A stretch of 64,000 nucleotides of DNA, from assembly GCF_041468085.1 (NCBI RefSeq), contig NZ_CP121017.1, positions 1,901,501 to 1,965,500 of the forward strand. Direction: 5' to 3'. The position numbers and the translations under genes are program-made. Within the stretch, counting starts at the first letter, position 1; the number at the start of each line of letters is the position of its first letter. Under the pieces are notes generated by a model that was not told the origin of the DNA, ran no database searches, and saw nothing but the letters and a program-made list of their open reading frames with translations. This document shows positions 52,317-61,335 of this stretch, one piece after another. This DNA is from Tistrella mobilis. Its GTDB lineage: Bacteria; Pseudomonadota; Alphaproteobacteria; Tistrellales; Tistrellaceae.

Positions 52317-53465
52317 GTGGCGGTGGTGACCGAGACTGCGGCGGATACGCCCGGTTTTGCCGGCATCGTCGATGCCCGCGCCCGTGCGCGGCGGCGGATG
52401 GGCGCGGCGCTGGTGATCGCCCTTCTGGCAGTGGCGGTTGCAGCGCTTGCGACCGGGCCGCTCGCCATTTCGCCATCCGATTATCCGGCGGTCGCCCAGG
52501 CATTGATGGTCCGCTTCGGCTGGATCGACCCCGCAGCGGTGGAGATCGCGCGGGCAGATCAGGTCAAGGCGGCGGTGCTGATGGACATCCGCCTGCCGCG
52601 GCTGATCCTGGGGCTGATGGTGGGGGGTGTGCTGGGCCTGTCGGGTGCCGTGCTCCAGGGGCTGTTCCGCAACCCGCTGGCCGATCCGGGGCTGATCGGC
52701 GTGTCGTCGGGGGCCGCGCTTTTCGCCGTCGCGGCGATCGTGCTCGGCCATGCGCTGGTGCCGGCGCTGCCCGATTGGGCGGCTGCCGCGATCGTGCCGG
52801 TGGCTGCCTTCTGCGGCGCCATCGCCGCCACCATGCTGGTCTGGCGGCTGGCGGGCGGGGCTGCGGTGGATGGGGCAGCGGCGGGACAGGACATGTCGCT
52901 GCTGCTGCTGGCCGGTGTGGCGATCAGTGCGATCGCGGCGGCCGGTGTCGGCCTGTTTTCGTATATCGGCGACGACCAGCAGTTGCGGGAACTCACCTTC
53001 TGGGCCATGGGCGGCCTGGGCGGGGCGCGCTGGGGGCTGATCTGGGCGCCGGCCATCGCCATCGCCATTGCGGCCTGGCTGCTGCTGCCGCTGGCCCGGG
53101 CGCTGGACGCCCATGCGTTGGGCGATCAGGATGCCTATCATCTGGGCGTCGACGGCACAAGGCTGCGGCGCCGGGCGGTGATCGGGGCCGCGCTGGGTGT
53201 CGGGGCCGCCGTCGCGGTGTCGGGAACCATCAGCTTTGTGGGCCTGGTGGTGCCCCATCTGGTGCGGCTTGTGGTGGGCCCCGCCCATCGCGGCGTGCTG
53301 CCACTGTCGGTGCTGGCGGGGGCGGTGCTGCTGGTGGGGGCAGACCTGCCGGCACGGCTGGTGGCGGCCCCGGCGGAACTGCCGATCGGCATCGTCACCG
53401 CCCTGATCGGCGGCCCGTACTTCATTCATCTGCTGCGCGCCCGCATCCGCGGCGGCGGCATCTGA
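52317..53465 (+). CDS. hmuU: Haem ABC transporter permease HmuU
   Basis: From the GTG at 52317 the product has 382 residues with about ten hydrophobic helices of the FecCD family. Typical motifs are DIRLPRLILGLMVGGVLGLSGAVLQGLFRNPLADPGLIGVSSGA and, near the end, GTISFVGLVVPHLVRL. It forms the inner-membrane channel for haem with HmuV. The start is uncertain because the frame is open to 52239, but that part overlaps hmuT and looks low-complexity. The charged first 35 residues before helix 1 are longer than usual. Confidence 0.9.
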   Translation: MAVVTETAADTPGFAGIVDARARARRRMGAALVIALLAVAVAALATGPLAISPSDYPAVAQALMVRFGWIDPAAVEIARADQVKAAVLMDIRLPRLILGLMVGGVLGLSGAVLQGLFRNPLADPGLIGVSSGAALFAVAAIVLGHALVPALPDWAAAAIVPVAAFCGAIAATMLVWRLAGGAAVDGAAAGQDMSLLLLAGVAISAIAAAGVGLFSYIGDDQQLRELTFWAMGGLGGARWGLIWAPAIAIAIAAWLLLPLARALDAHALGDQDAYHLGVDGTRLRRRAVIGAALGVGAAVAVSGTISFVGLVVPHLVRLVVGPAHRGVLPLSVLAGAVLLVGADLPARLVAAPAELPIGIVTALIGGPYFIHLLRARIRGGGI

Positions 53466-53502
53466 TCCGCAGCCGCGGATCCCGGACCACCGGAGGGCCC
53501 CG

Positions 53503-54291
53503 ATGCTGAGCCTCACCCGTGCCACCTGCCGCCGCGGCGGCCGGACCCTGGTCGACGAAGCCGATCTCGACATTCAGCCGGGGCGTCTGGTGGCGATCCT
53601 GGGCTGCAACGGCGCGGGTAAATCGACCCTGCTCGGCCTTGCCACCGGTGCGATCCGCCCCGATGGCGGCCGAGTGGCGCTGGACGGAGTGTCGCTGGAG
53701 CGGATTCCGGCAGAAAGGCTCGCCCGCCGGCGGGCCGTGATGGGGCAGGCCGACATGCTGGGCTTCGCCTTCACCGCGGCCGAGGTGGTGGCGCTGGGCC
53801 GCGCGCCCTTCCGCGGCGTGGCGACGCCGGACGAGGATGCGGTGGCGATCCGCCAGGCGATGCTGGATACCGGCATCGGGCCGCTGGCCGACCGCATCGT
53901 CACCCGGCTGTCCGGCGGCGAGCGACGCCGTGTGCAGCTGGCCCGGACCCTCGCCCAGGCGGCGGGGTGCCGGGCCGAGCCCGGCACCCGGGCGCTGTTG
54001 CTCGACGAACCCAATGCCGCACTCGACATCGCCCGCCAGCGCGATCTGGCGCGGGTGATGCGTCAGGCTGCAGATGGCGGGCTGGCGGTGGCGGCCGTGC
54101 TTCACGACCCGGATCTGGCGGCGGCAGTTGCCGACGAGGTGGTGTTGATGCGGGCCGGGCGGATCCTGGACCGGGGCACGCCCGCACAGGTGCTGACGGC
54201 GGCGGCGCTGGATGCCGTCTATGACGTCACCGCCCATGTCGTGCTGGACGGCACCACCGGCCGGCCGCGGATCGGCTTCAGCTGGCTTTGA
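53503..54291 (+). CDS. hmuV: Haem ABC transporter ATPase HmuV
   Basis: The 262-residue ATPase has Walker A (GCNGAGKST), the signature LSGGERRRVQLARTL, Walker B (ALLLDEPNAALD) and the H-loop His (AAVLHDPDLAA). Its size fits HmuV/FecE-type proteins. It energises haem import through HmuU. It is the last gene of the hemP-hmuSTUV run and its stop is 11 bases from the convergent cytochrome P450 gene. Confidence 0.92.
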   Translation: MLSLTRATCRRGGRTLVDEADLDIQPGRLVAILGCNGAGKSTLLGLATGAIRPDGGRVALDGVSLERIPAERLARRRAVMGQADMLGFAFTAAEVVALGRAPFRGVATPDEDAVAIRQAMLDTGIGPLADRIVTRLSGGERRRVQLARTLAQAAGCRAEPGTRALLLDEPNAALDIARQRDLARVMRQAADGGLAVAAVLHDPDLAAAVADEVVLMRAGRILDRGTPAQVLTAAALDAVYDVTAHVVLDGTTGRPRIGFSWL

Positions 54292-54302
54292 GCCGGCCCC
54301 CT

Positions 54303-55559
54303 TCAGGCGACGGCCGCACCCGGCAGGCTGGCGGTGGCCGGGCGCCGGCGCGGATCCAGCACCAGGGTCAGGCGCCGCGGCCGGCGGAAGCCCTCTCCGG
54401 TGATGGTGGGGTCGCAGTCCTCGGCGGGGCGGATGTCCTGAAAGCCGCTGGCCAGGCGGCGCAGGGCTTCGGCGATGATGGCCGAGGCAAGCGGCCGGCC
54501 CGGGCAGGCATGGCGTCCGGCCCCGAAGGACAGCACCGGCACCGGCGGCCGTCCGGGCAGGAAGCGCTCGGGATCGAAACGATCGGCCGCGTGGAAGACG
54601 CTCTCGTCGCGATTGGCACTGGCCAGGAAGACCCGGACCGAAGTGCCGCGGCGAACCTCGATGCCGCCCAGCATGGTGTGGCCGCGCACGAAACGGGTGG
54701 TGTCGTGCTGGGGGGGCTGGAAGCGCATCACCTCCAGCGCGAAACTGTCGGCAAGGCTGGGTTCCACCGCCAGACGATCGATCAGATGGCGGTGATCCAG
54801 CAGCATGGCCAGTGCATTGGCGATGGCCGAAAGCGGGGTTTCGACGCCGGCCGCCATCATCAGCAGCATCAGCCGCATCAGCTGGGTGCGCTCCAGCTCC
54901 GACGCCATGCGCTGAACCCTGAGGGCCAGCGCCGCCGGGCGCGGCGACAGGCCGTCGTCGATCAGCCGGCCGATCTCGGCTTCCAGCGCGCGGCGATCCT
55001 CGACCACATCGCCCAGATCGACATCGGCGGTTTCGATATAGCGGCTGACCCGCGACAGATGCCGGGCCAGACGGTCGCCGGTTTCAGCATCGATGCCGAA
55101 CAGGCCGCGGATGACGCCCTGCGCGATCGGCTCGGCCAGGGCCGCAACCGCATCGACCGGGCGGCCGGCAGGCAGGCCCGAGATCGTGGTACCGATGATG
55201 CCGGGGGCGAGCCCCGCCACGGCCGCGGCCACGCCCTCGAAGCCCAGCAGATGCTGGGCGGCCCGTCGCTGGGCCAGATGGCGGGCGCCATCGATATCGA
55301 GCAGGGTTTCGCCGAAAGCCTGGCGGGTGCGCTTGAACGGATATTCGACGGTGAAGACCGGATCGGTCAGCACCCGCATCACATCGGCATGCCGCACGAC
55401 GCAGATCTGGCCCAGGCGCTGTGACCACCACACGGGGTGGTCGCGCCGGGCGGCAGCGTAAGCCGGCCAGGGATCGGTGCGAAAGCCGGCACTGCCGAAA
55501 TCGATCGACTCCGCCCTGCCGCCGTTCAGGGCGGCCTCGCCACGTCCGATCACTGTCAT
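54303..55559 (-). CDS. Cytochrome P450
   Basis: The 418-residue soluble bacterial P450 has an I-helix AAGVETP segment, the ExxR motif in EVMR, and the haem-binding loop FGAGRHACPG with Cys352 as the iron ligand. It lacks a membrane anchor, so it is cytoplasmic and needs ferredoxin-type electron donors that are not encoded nearby. It would hydroxylate a small hydrophobic molecule, fatty acid or natural product. It is convergent with hmuV, so the haem operon link is only positional. The upstream region carries three 16-bp repeats that may bind a regulator. Confidence 0.9.
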   Translation of the reverse strand: MTVIGRGEAALNGGRAESIDFGSAGFRTDPWPAYAAARRDHPVWWSQRLGQICVVRHADVMRVLTDPVFTVEYPFKRTRQAFGETLLDIDGARHLAQRRAAQHLLGFEGVAAAVAGLAPGIIGTTISGLPAGRPVDAVAALAEPIAQGVIRGLFGIDAETGDRLARHLSRVSRYIETADVDLGDVVEDRRALEAEIGRLIDDGLSPRPAALALRVQRMASELERTQLMRLMLLMMAAGVETPLSAIANALAMLLDHRHLIDRLAVEPSLADSFALEVMRFQPPQHDTTRFVRGHTMLGGIEVRRGTSVRVFLASANRDESVFHAADRFDPERFLPGRPPVPVLSFGAGRHACPGRPLASAIIAEALRRLASGFQDIRPAEDCDPTITGEGFRRPRRLTLVLDPRRRPATASLPGAAVA

Positions 55560-55881
55560 CGGTGTCCCCGCACGGATCCTTCATCCCCCGTCATGAATCA
55601 AGGTTAACATGAACTGCCACATCGCAACACGGCCACATCGAAACACGGCCGCATCGCAACACGAGAGGGGGCCATGCCCCATCACATGGGGCGGTTGACA
55701 TGATATGGGGTGGCCGGGCCGTCGCGCCAGTGGACGTGACGTCGCGGGAGGGGGGCGCCTTACGCGGCAATCGGCCTCCGGGGCTTGCCGTTGCGGCGCG
55801 GCCACTGCCTAATCAGGGCAACCGTGCCGCAGCAGCCCGTTCCCTCCCGCCTGCGGCCACAGAAAGAAAGGGGTCCTGTCT
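55560..55881. other. Divergent intergenic region between P450 and mscL genes
   Basis: No gene is supported. It holds three tandem 16-bp repeats (55616-55663), then an inverted repeat CCCCAT/ATGGGG at 55677-55691 and a nearby ATATGGGG copy around 55703. These may control the P450 gene, mscL, or both. Confidence 0.6.
55616..55663. repeat. Three tandem 16-bp repeats upstream of the P450 gene
   Basis: GCCACATCGCAACACG (55616), GCCACATCGAAACACG (55632) and GCCGCATCGCAACACG (55648) follow without gaps. Single changes separate the copies. They start 57 bases before the P450 start codon. Confidence 0.85.
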
Positions 55882-56322
55882 ATGAAACTGATCGACGAAT
55901 TCCGCGTCTTCGCGGTCAAGGGCAATGCCTTCGATCTGGCGGTGGGCGTCATCATCGGTGCCGCCTTTGGCGCGATCGTGACATCGCTGGTCAACGACGT
56001 GATTATGCCGCCGATCGGATACATCACCGGCGGTATCGACTTCACCGACATTTTCATCAACCTGTCCGGCGGCGATTATCCGAGCCTTGCGGCGGCCAAG
56101 GAGGCCGGTGCCGCCACCATCAATGTCGGCGTCTTCCTGAACCGGGTGATCAGTTTCCTGATCGTGGCCTGGGTACTGTTCCTTCTGGTCCGCCAGATGA
56201 ACCGCCTGAAGCGCAAGGAGGAAGCCGCCCCCACGGCCCCGGCCGCACCGCCGCCGGAACTGCTGGTGCTGCAGGAGATCCGCGACCTGCTGGCGACGGA
56301 GCGGAACCAGCCGAAATCCTGA
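55882..56322 (+). CDS. mscL: Large-conductance mechanosensitive channel MscL
   Basis: The 146-residue protein opens with the MscL signature: an N-terminal [40 protein letters not shown]. The second helix ([26 protein letters not shown]) and a charged C-terminal helix with a Pro/Ala linker follow. It forms a homopentameric inner-membrane pore that opens under membrane tension to release solutes during hypo-osmotic shock. The periplasmic loop ([16 protein letters not shown]) is typical. It is a monocistronic gene. Confidence 0.96.
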   Translation: MKLIDEFRVFAVKGNAFDLAVGVIIGAAFGAIVTSLVNDVIMPPIGYITGGIDFTDIFINLSGGDYPSLAAAKEAGAATINVGVFLNRVISFLIVAWVLFLLVRQMNRLKRKEEAAPTAPAAPPPELLVLQEIRDLLATERNQPKS

Positions 56323-56340
56323 GCAGGCGACGCACGCCGG

Positions 56341-57879
56341 TCAGCCCGGCGTGCGCGTCACCCCGATCACCGGCGGTATGGCGGTGACGGCGCCGATCGC
56401 CTCTCCGGCGACCAGATCGGCGCCGGCCGCCGCGGCCATGTCCAGCCGGTCGTCGTCATCGATGCCGAGTGTGTGCAGGCGCATGCCGGCGCGACGAACC
56501 GCCATGCCGAGCGCGGTAAGGGCCGCGGGCGAGACATGGGCTTCGGGCGTGAGCGCCCCGGTGACCAGGCTGCTCGCCTGCCGCGCGGCGCCATCTGCAT
56601 GGCGGCCAAGATGGATGCCGATCCGCCGGATCCCCGCCGCCGACGCGGCATCGAAGCGGCGCTGATCGACCTTGACCCGCATCAGCACCATGCGGCAATG
56701 CGGCCGGATCGGCGCGATCATCGCCTCAAGAAGCGCGGGAGTCACATCGGGCGGGCAGCCCACGATTTCGGGCGCCATCCGCGCGCTGGTCTGGTCGGCG
56801 ACGGCGGCCAGCCGGCCAGCATAGATCATCCGTCGGCCGGTGGGTGCCAGGGTTTCGAAATGCACCGCCAGCGTCACGAAGACGGGCCGGCCCCGGTTGC
56901 GGGCCTCTGCGATGTCGGTGATTGCCCGGTGCAGGCAGTAGAGGTCCAGCTGGCCGATATCGACCGCGTCTGCATGCGGCCCCAATACGGCATAGCCGCG
57001 CACCATTGCATCGCCCCGCATCAGGCGTGGGCGGAGCAGTCCCGCCGCCACCTTGCCATGCACCAGCGAGACCACCGGCCGGTAGTCGCAGTCCAGCTGC
57101 GACGGCCTGTCGTCGCCGGCGGGCTGGGAGACATCCTCGCTGGCGGCCTGAGGCGGATGATCGACGGCCGGGCGCCAGAGTGGCCCGAGCACCGCCCGGG
57201 CGCCGTTCTCCCCCAGGCTGTCCAGATCCGGGATGTTCACGGGCGCCGGGATCGCCACCGGCGCGACGGCGGGGGGAGGGGGCGGCGCCGGGGCCGGGGC
57301 CGATGCGACAGCCGGTGCCGTGGCCGGTGCCGCAGGTCGGGAGAGTTCGGCGATCAGCCGCTTGAGCGCGATATGGGTGAAGCGCGGTTCCTCGCCTGCC
57401 AGACCATCGGCAACCGAGACCGCGGGCCAGGGCCCGGCGTCGTCGCCGCCGAAGGCGAAGCGGGTGATTTCGGCCGCGGCACCGGCGGTGGCGGAAAGCG
57501 CCGATGCCGGCGTGCGATCGGGGGCGATCGCGATGAGCTCCAGCGGGCCGTGGGGCAGGATGACGGCGCTGTCGCCCAGCCGGCGGCCCAGAATGGCGCT
57601 GGCGGCCGTTCGCACCCGTCCGGCCGATTGCGGCCATTTATCGCCCAGCCGGTCGGCAATCGGCTCCAGGGACAGGCGCACCACCCGTCCGGCCATGGCC
57701 GCCGGCCGAGCCCTGAGCAGGCGGCCGACCTCCACATCCACCCGATGTCGCACCTCTTCCAGCCGCCGGAGGTCATCGGCGGACGGTTCTGCCGGGCCCG
57801 ACTCCGCCTGCTGTGGCGACGGGGTCGTCGCCACATCGTCATGGGTCAACAGATCGCGAACCCAGTGCAGCAGATCCAT
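56341..57879 (-). CDS. Degenerate EAL-like domain protein, probably catalytically inactive
   Basis: The 512-residue protein has a helical N-terminal region to about residue 190, then a Pro/Ala-rich linker, then a C-terminal domain that resembles the EAL fold. The matching elements are DYRPVVSLVHGKVAAG, a VTLAVHFETLA strand, IRRIGIHLGRH, and GMRLHTLGIDDDDRLDMAAAAGADLVAGEAIG, which parallels the EGVE...GCD-QG region. The EAL triplet and other metal-binding acidic residues needed for cyclic-di-GMP hydrolysis are not in place. It may bind a nucleotide or protein partner instead. No membrane helix or sensor domain is obvious. It is a single-gene unit convergent with mscL. Confidence 0.6.
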   Translation of the reverse strand: MDLLHWVRDLLTHDDVATTPSPQQAESGPAEPSADDLRRLEEVRHRVDVEVGRLLRARPAAMAGRVVRLSLEPIADRLGDKWPQSAGRVRTAASAILGRRLGDSAVILPHGPLELIAIAPDRTPASALSATAGAAAEITRFAFGGDDAGPWPAVSVADGLAGEEPRFTHIALKRLIAELSRPAAPATAPAVASAPAPAPPPPPAVAPVAIPAPVNIPDLDSLGENGARAVLGPLWRPAVDHPPQAASEDVSQPAGDDRPSQLDCDYRPVVSLVHGKVAAGLLRPRLMRGDAMVRGYAVLGPHADAVDIGQLDLYCLHRAITDIAEARNRGRPVFVTLAVHFETLAPTGRRMIYAGRLAAVADQTSARMAPEIVGCPPDVTPALLEAMIAPIRPHCRMVLMRVKVDQRRFDAASAAGIRRIGIHLGRHADGAARQASSLVTGALTPEAHVSPAALTALGMAVRRAGMRLHTLGIDDDDRLDMAAAAGADLVAGEAIGAVTAIPPVIGVTRTPG

Positions 57880-58400
57880 GGCACCTCGCAGCGGGCGGCA
57901 GGGTCCGGTGGCAAGGTCGTGGTCCGACCGTGGGCCGGCGAAAACATGTTACGCCTTTTCGGCATACGATAGACATGGTTGCTGAGGGATGCGCTGGAAA
58001 GTGGTGAAGTTTCCCTAAAATGTTACAACATGGTCTGTTGCTGTAAGCGCACGACTGTGGCAGTTCTGTCCAGGACAGGGGCGGCTTATGATGACAAGCG
58101 CCCCGTCAACCCCCATAGTAAAGGGGACGGAAGATGCATGTCCGGTATCTGTCCCGACGGCAGAGCCCGGCTGAATCAACTGCGCGGACGCGGACTGATC
58201 CATACGGTGGACACTTGCCGTATGACGTTTCGGCCGCTATGACGGTTGCAGGCCCCCCTGAACCGGTGGTGCCGCTCCTGCGGGAGATACGGAGACCGAC
58301 GGTTCAGATGCGGGTTGTGGCCGACAGCGGTGAGAGGCCGGAAACCGGACTGCATCGGTTCCACCAAGACGAAGATCCGTCTACAGGAGATCGACGAGCG
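57880..58400. other. 521-base intergenic region with no supported gene
   Basis: Only short, composition-driven frames occur here. The AT-richer part near 57950-58050 and a TGTTACAACA palindrome-like sequence at 58022 may belong to the promoter of the outer-membrane protein gene. The remainder could be a long 5' leader. I see no terminator hairpin with a T tract. Confidence 0.5.
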
Positions 58401-59111
58401 ATGACCCGCAAGCTGACGGTGGCCGCGATGGCCGTCGCATTCTGCGCCCTCCCTGCCTTCGCATATGCGCAGGATGTCGCCAGTGAGATCGCGCTCCGGC
58501 GCGGTGGGGAGCCGGGTTGGTACGGCTCGCTGCTCGGCGGCGCCAATATGGAAACCGACACGAGCTTCACCTCGGGCCTTGCCGGCGGCAAGATCGAGCA
58601 GGAGTTCAAGACCGGCTTCGGCGTGCTCGGTGCGGTCGGTTATGATTTCGGTCGCGTCGCCCAGTGGGGCGGCTTCCGCACCGAACTCGAAATCGGCTAT
58701 CGCCAGAACAATATCGACAGCCACAGTGTCGGCGGTGTTGACCAGCCGGACAGCAACGGCAAGTCCAAGGTCTGGTCGGGCATGCTGAACGTCTATCATG
58801 ACTTCTACCTGCCGGCCTCGCGCCTGACCCCGTATCTGGGCCTGGGCGTCGGTGGTGCCTTTGTCGAGGCCGACGGCTATTCGGCCGATGGGTCGCCGAC
58901 CCTGCTGGACGACGACGACACCGTGCTCGCCTATCAGGCGATGCTGGGCGCGTCTTACGCCCTCAGCCCCTCGATGTCGCTGATCGGCGAATATCGCTAT
59001 TTCGGCACCGAGGGCGTGGAACTGACCACGACCGCAGCCGACGGCGCGCGCAGCAGCAGCGACAGCTACGGCTCGCACAATGTGATGGTCGGTCTGCGCG
59101 TCAACTTCTGA
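58401..59111 (+). CDS. Outer-membrane beta-barrel protein
   Basis: The 236-residue product has a Sec signal peptide ending near AYAQDV at residue 24. The rest is alternating beta strands of an eight-stranded barrel type, seen in FGVLGAVGYDF, FRTELEIGYRQ, LTPYLGLGVGGAF and HNVMVGLRVNF, which ends in Phe as outer-membrane proteins do. It resembles Omp25/Omp31-like or OmpA-like surface antigens. The start at 58401 is chosen because the signal peptide begins there and AGGAG lies 11 bases upstream. It may be a structural porin-like protein; no specific ligand is indicated. Confidence 0.85.
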   Translation: MTRKLTVAAMAVAFCALPAFAYAQDVASEIALRRGGEPGWYGSLLGGANMETDTSFTSGLAGGKIEQEFKTGFGVLGAVGYDFGRVAQWGGFRTELEIGYRQNNIDSHSVGGVDQPDSNGKSKVWSGMLNVYHDFYLPASRLTPYLGLGVGGAFVEADGYSADGSPTLLDDDDTVLAYQAMLGASYALSPSMSLIGEYRYFGTEGVELTTTAADGARSSSDSYGSHNVMVGLRVNF

Positions 59112-59149
59112 TCAGCGACCGCGCCGGCTCCGGCCGGCAGATCCGCTTC

Positions 59150-59182
59150 GAAACCGCCCGTGTCTCTGGCACGGGCGGTTTC
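59150..59182 (+). terminator. Terminator of the outer-membrane protein gene
   Basis: GAAACCGCCCGTG (59150-59162) pairs with CACGGGCGGTTTC (59170-59182) around a 7-base loop. It is 38 bases past the stop. The T tract is short. Confidence 0.75.
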
Positions 59183-59387
59183 GTCGTATCCGGGACCCGG
59201 GATCCGGGGCCGGAACTGCGGCAGCATGACATATCTCTGCCACTGGTGAGCCGGGCGGGCGGGTGCCATATATGCAGGGATGGCGGAGGAGATGCGGCCG
59301 CAGGCGCGGCCCGCATCCCGCGCGACCCCGCCCGGTCCGGCCCCGGCCCGTCATGCCGGGGCGACAGGTACAGCGGATGACCATTCC

Positions 59388-59915
59388 ATGATGCCGCAGA
59401 CCCGCCGCCGGCGCCTTGCCCGGCCGCTTATCGTGATCGCCGGACTGGCCGCACTGCTGGCCGCCTGTGCCGGGCCTACCCCCTATCAGCCGCTGCTCCA
59501 TGGCCAGGGCTACGCCAATCAGCGGCTGGAAGCGAACCGCTTCCGGGTCAGCTTTGCCGGCAATTCGGCGACCCCGCGTTCGGTGGTTGAGGACTATCTG
59601 CTCTATCGTGCCGCCGAGATCACCACCACCACCGGCAACGACTATTTCCTGGTCGTGAGCCGCGATGTGGAACCGCGCAACCGCTATACCTATGACGCGC
59701 CCCCGGTCTGGGGATATGGCTATGGCTGGGGCGGCCGTGGCGGCGGCTATGGTGTGGGCCTTTCGACCGGCACCGCGGAGCCCGACACCCGTTACACGGC
59801 CTGGCTGGAGATCCTGGTGTTCTCAGGGCAGAAGCCGGATGATCCGAACGCCTATGATGCGCGCGAGGTGATGGGCGCCATCGGCCCTGAACTCAGACGG
59901 CCGGCCCGGAGCTGA
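59388..59915 (+). CDS. CC0125/CC1285-type lipoprotein
   Basis: The product has about 175 residues with a basic N-terminus, a hydrophobic core and a lipobox (LLAACAGP) that would be lipidated at Cys. The mature part contains YQPLLHGQGYANQRLEANRFRVSFAGN and VEDYLLYRAAEITTTTGNDYF, which match the alphaproteobacterial CC0125/CC1285 lipoprotein family as I recall it. A Gly/Tyr-rich loop (WGYGYGWGGRGGGYGVG) follows. Function is unknown; a periplasm-facing membrane anchor protein is expected. Two adjacent ATGs at 59388 and 59391 are both possible starts. Confidence 0.78.
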   Translation: MMPQTRRRRLARPLIVIAGLAALLAACAGPTPYQPLLHGQGYANQRLEANRFRVSFAGNSATPRSVVEDYLLYRAAEITTTTGNDYFLVVSRDVEPRNRYTYDAPPVWGYGYGWGGRGGGYGVGLSTGTAEPDTRYTAWLEILVFSGQKPDDPNAYDAREVMGAIGPELRRPARS

Positions 59916-59959
59916 GGCGGGCAGGGCGGGGGGATTGTGCGGCGCGGCAGGATCGTTCC

Positions 59960-59978
59960 GCGAATGATTTGCAATCGC
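59960..59978. promoter_or_regulatory. Putative Fur-type box before exbB
   Basis: GCGAATGATTTGCAATCGC is an imperfect palindrome that matches the box at 9576-9594 at 17 of 19 positions. It lies 57 bases before the exbB start. The shared element links the TonB motor genes with the siderophore receptor. Confidence 0.65.
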
Positions 59979-60035
59979 TTAAGTCTCGGTGTAGCGTCGC
60001 ACGCGATGTCCTGACGACCGGAGGATCTCCGTGCG

Positions 60036-61310
60036 ATGACCGGCGAACCCATCACCCCCGAGACCGCTGCACCCGGTGACGCGGCGGCGGCCGTGCCCGT
60101 CACGCCCGCAACAGCTGTCGGATCCGATCCCGGAAGCAGTGCACCGGTGGCGATGCAGGCCGCTGACCCTGTACCGACGACGATCACCGCCGTGCCCGCT
60201 TCGGTGCCGGCGGTGGCGTCCGCATCGGCCGTGGATGGCGGTGCTCCGGCGGCAGCGGCCCCGGTCGTTCCGGTTCAGGCTGGTCCGACGGAGGTGACCC
60301 AGGCTCCGGCTGCACCGGCCGTGGCCAATCCGGCCCCGGTTGTCCCGGCTCCGATCGCCCCGACGTCGACCAACCCGATTTCGGCCGGCCAGACGTCCGC
60401 CGCTCCGACACCCGCCACTCCGACCTCAGCCGCCCCTGCGGCAGAGGCTGCGCCTGCCGCCACCGCGGTCCCGGGCGCGGATGCCACCGCGACCGGAGCC
60501 GGACCCGCTCCGGCCAGCGAGGCGGTGACGGCATTGCCCGGCATGACCCAGCCGGGGGATACCGTCGCCACGACCGAAGCGGATGGCGGAACGGGTTCGT
60601 CCACGCTTGACCTGTTGATTGCCGGCGGCCCGATCGTGGGTGTGCTGGGTGTGCTGTCGGTGATTGCGACCGCGATCATCCTGCTCAAGATCTGGCATTT
60701 CCTCAGCGCCGGTCTGGGCAATGGCCGCAAGCTGGCCCGCGCGGTGGATCGCGCCGTGCGCGAAGGGCCCGAAGCCGGTCGGGCGGCGCTGGACGGTGTG
60801 AACCATCCCGGCACCGACGTGATCCGCACCGTGCTCGACGGCCGCCTGCACGGCGTGCCGGAACCTGCCCTGCGCGAAGAGGCAGAACGCATCGGCCTGG
60901 AGCGGGTGGAAAGCCTGCGCAGCCATCTGCGGGCGCTGGAGCTGATGGGCGGCATCGCGCCGCTGCTGGGCCTGCTGGGCACCGTACTCGGCATGATCAC
61001 CGTGTTCCAGACGCTGGAGACCGCCGGCTCGGCGGTGGACCCCTCGCAGCTGTCGGGCGGCATCTGGGAGGCGCTGCTGACCACCGCGGTCGGCCTGATC
61101 GTCGCCATCCCCTGTGTCGTCGCCCATGCCTGGCTGGACCGGCGGGTGGAACGTGCGGCCCATGTGATCGAGGATTCCGCCACGCGGCTGTTCGTGTCGC
61201 GCGACATGGTCCGCCATGCGGGCGAGGCGCGGCGGCCTGCGGCCATCCATGGCGGCGCCATGACCCCCGATCTTCGGACGACCGCCCGCGCGGCCGGCCC
61301 TTCCGCCTGA
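60036..61310 (+). CDS. exbB: ExbB-like proton-channel protein with long Pro/Ala-rich N-terminus
   Basis: The 424-residue protein has an ExbB core in its second half. The first helix includes IAGGPIVGVLGVLSVIATAIILL near residue 195, and the conserved pair of helices is LELMGGIAPLLGLLGTVLGMITVFQTLE and ALLTTAVGLIVAIPCVVAHAW. ExbB forms the pentameric inner-membrane stator that uses the proton gradient to energise TonB. The first 185 residues are low-complexity Ala/Pro/Thr/Val and far longer than in typical ExbB; they may be a periplasmic spacer. The operon continues with two exbD genes and tonB. Confidence 0.87.
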   Translation: MTGEPITPETAAPGDAAAAVPVTPATAVGSDPGSSAPVAMQAADPVPTTITAVPASVPAVASASAVDGGAPAAAAPVVPVQAGPTEVTQAPAAPAVANPAPVVPAPIAPTSTNPISAGQTSAAPTPATPTSAAPAAEAAPAATAVPGADATATGAGPAPASEAVTALPGMTQPGDTVATTEADGGTGSSTLDLLIAGGPIVGVLGVLSVIATAIILLKIWHFLSAGLGNGRKLARAVDRAVREGPEAGRAALDGVNHPGTDVIRTVLDGRLHGVPEPALREEAERIGLERVESLRSHLRALELMGGIAPLLGLLGTVLGMITVFQTLETAGSAVDPSQLSGGIWEALLTTAVGLIVAIPCVVAHAWLDRRVERAAHVIEDSATRLFVSRDMVRHAGEARRPAAIHGGAMTPDLRTTARAAGPSA

Positions 61311-61335
61311 TCGGCCGGCACGGGAAGCAGATCTG

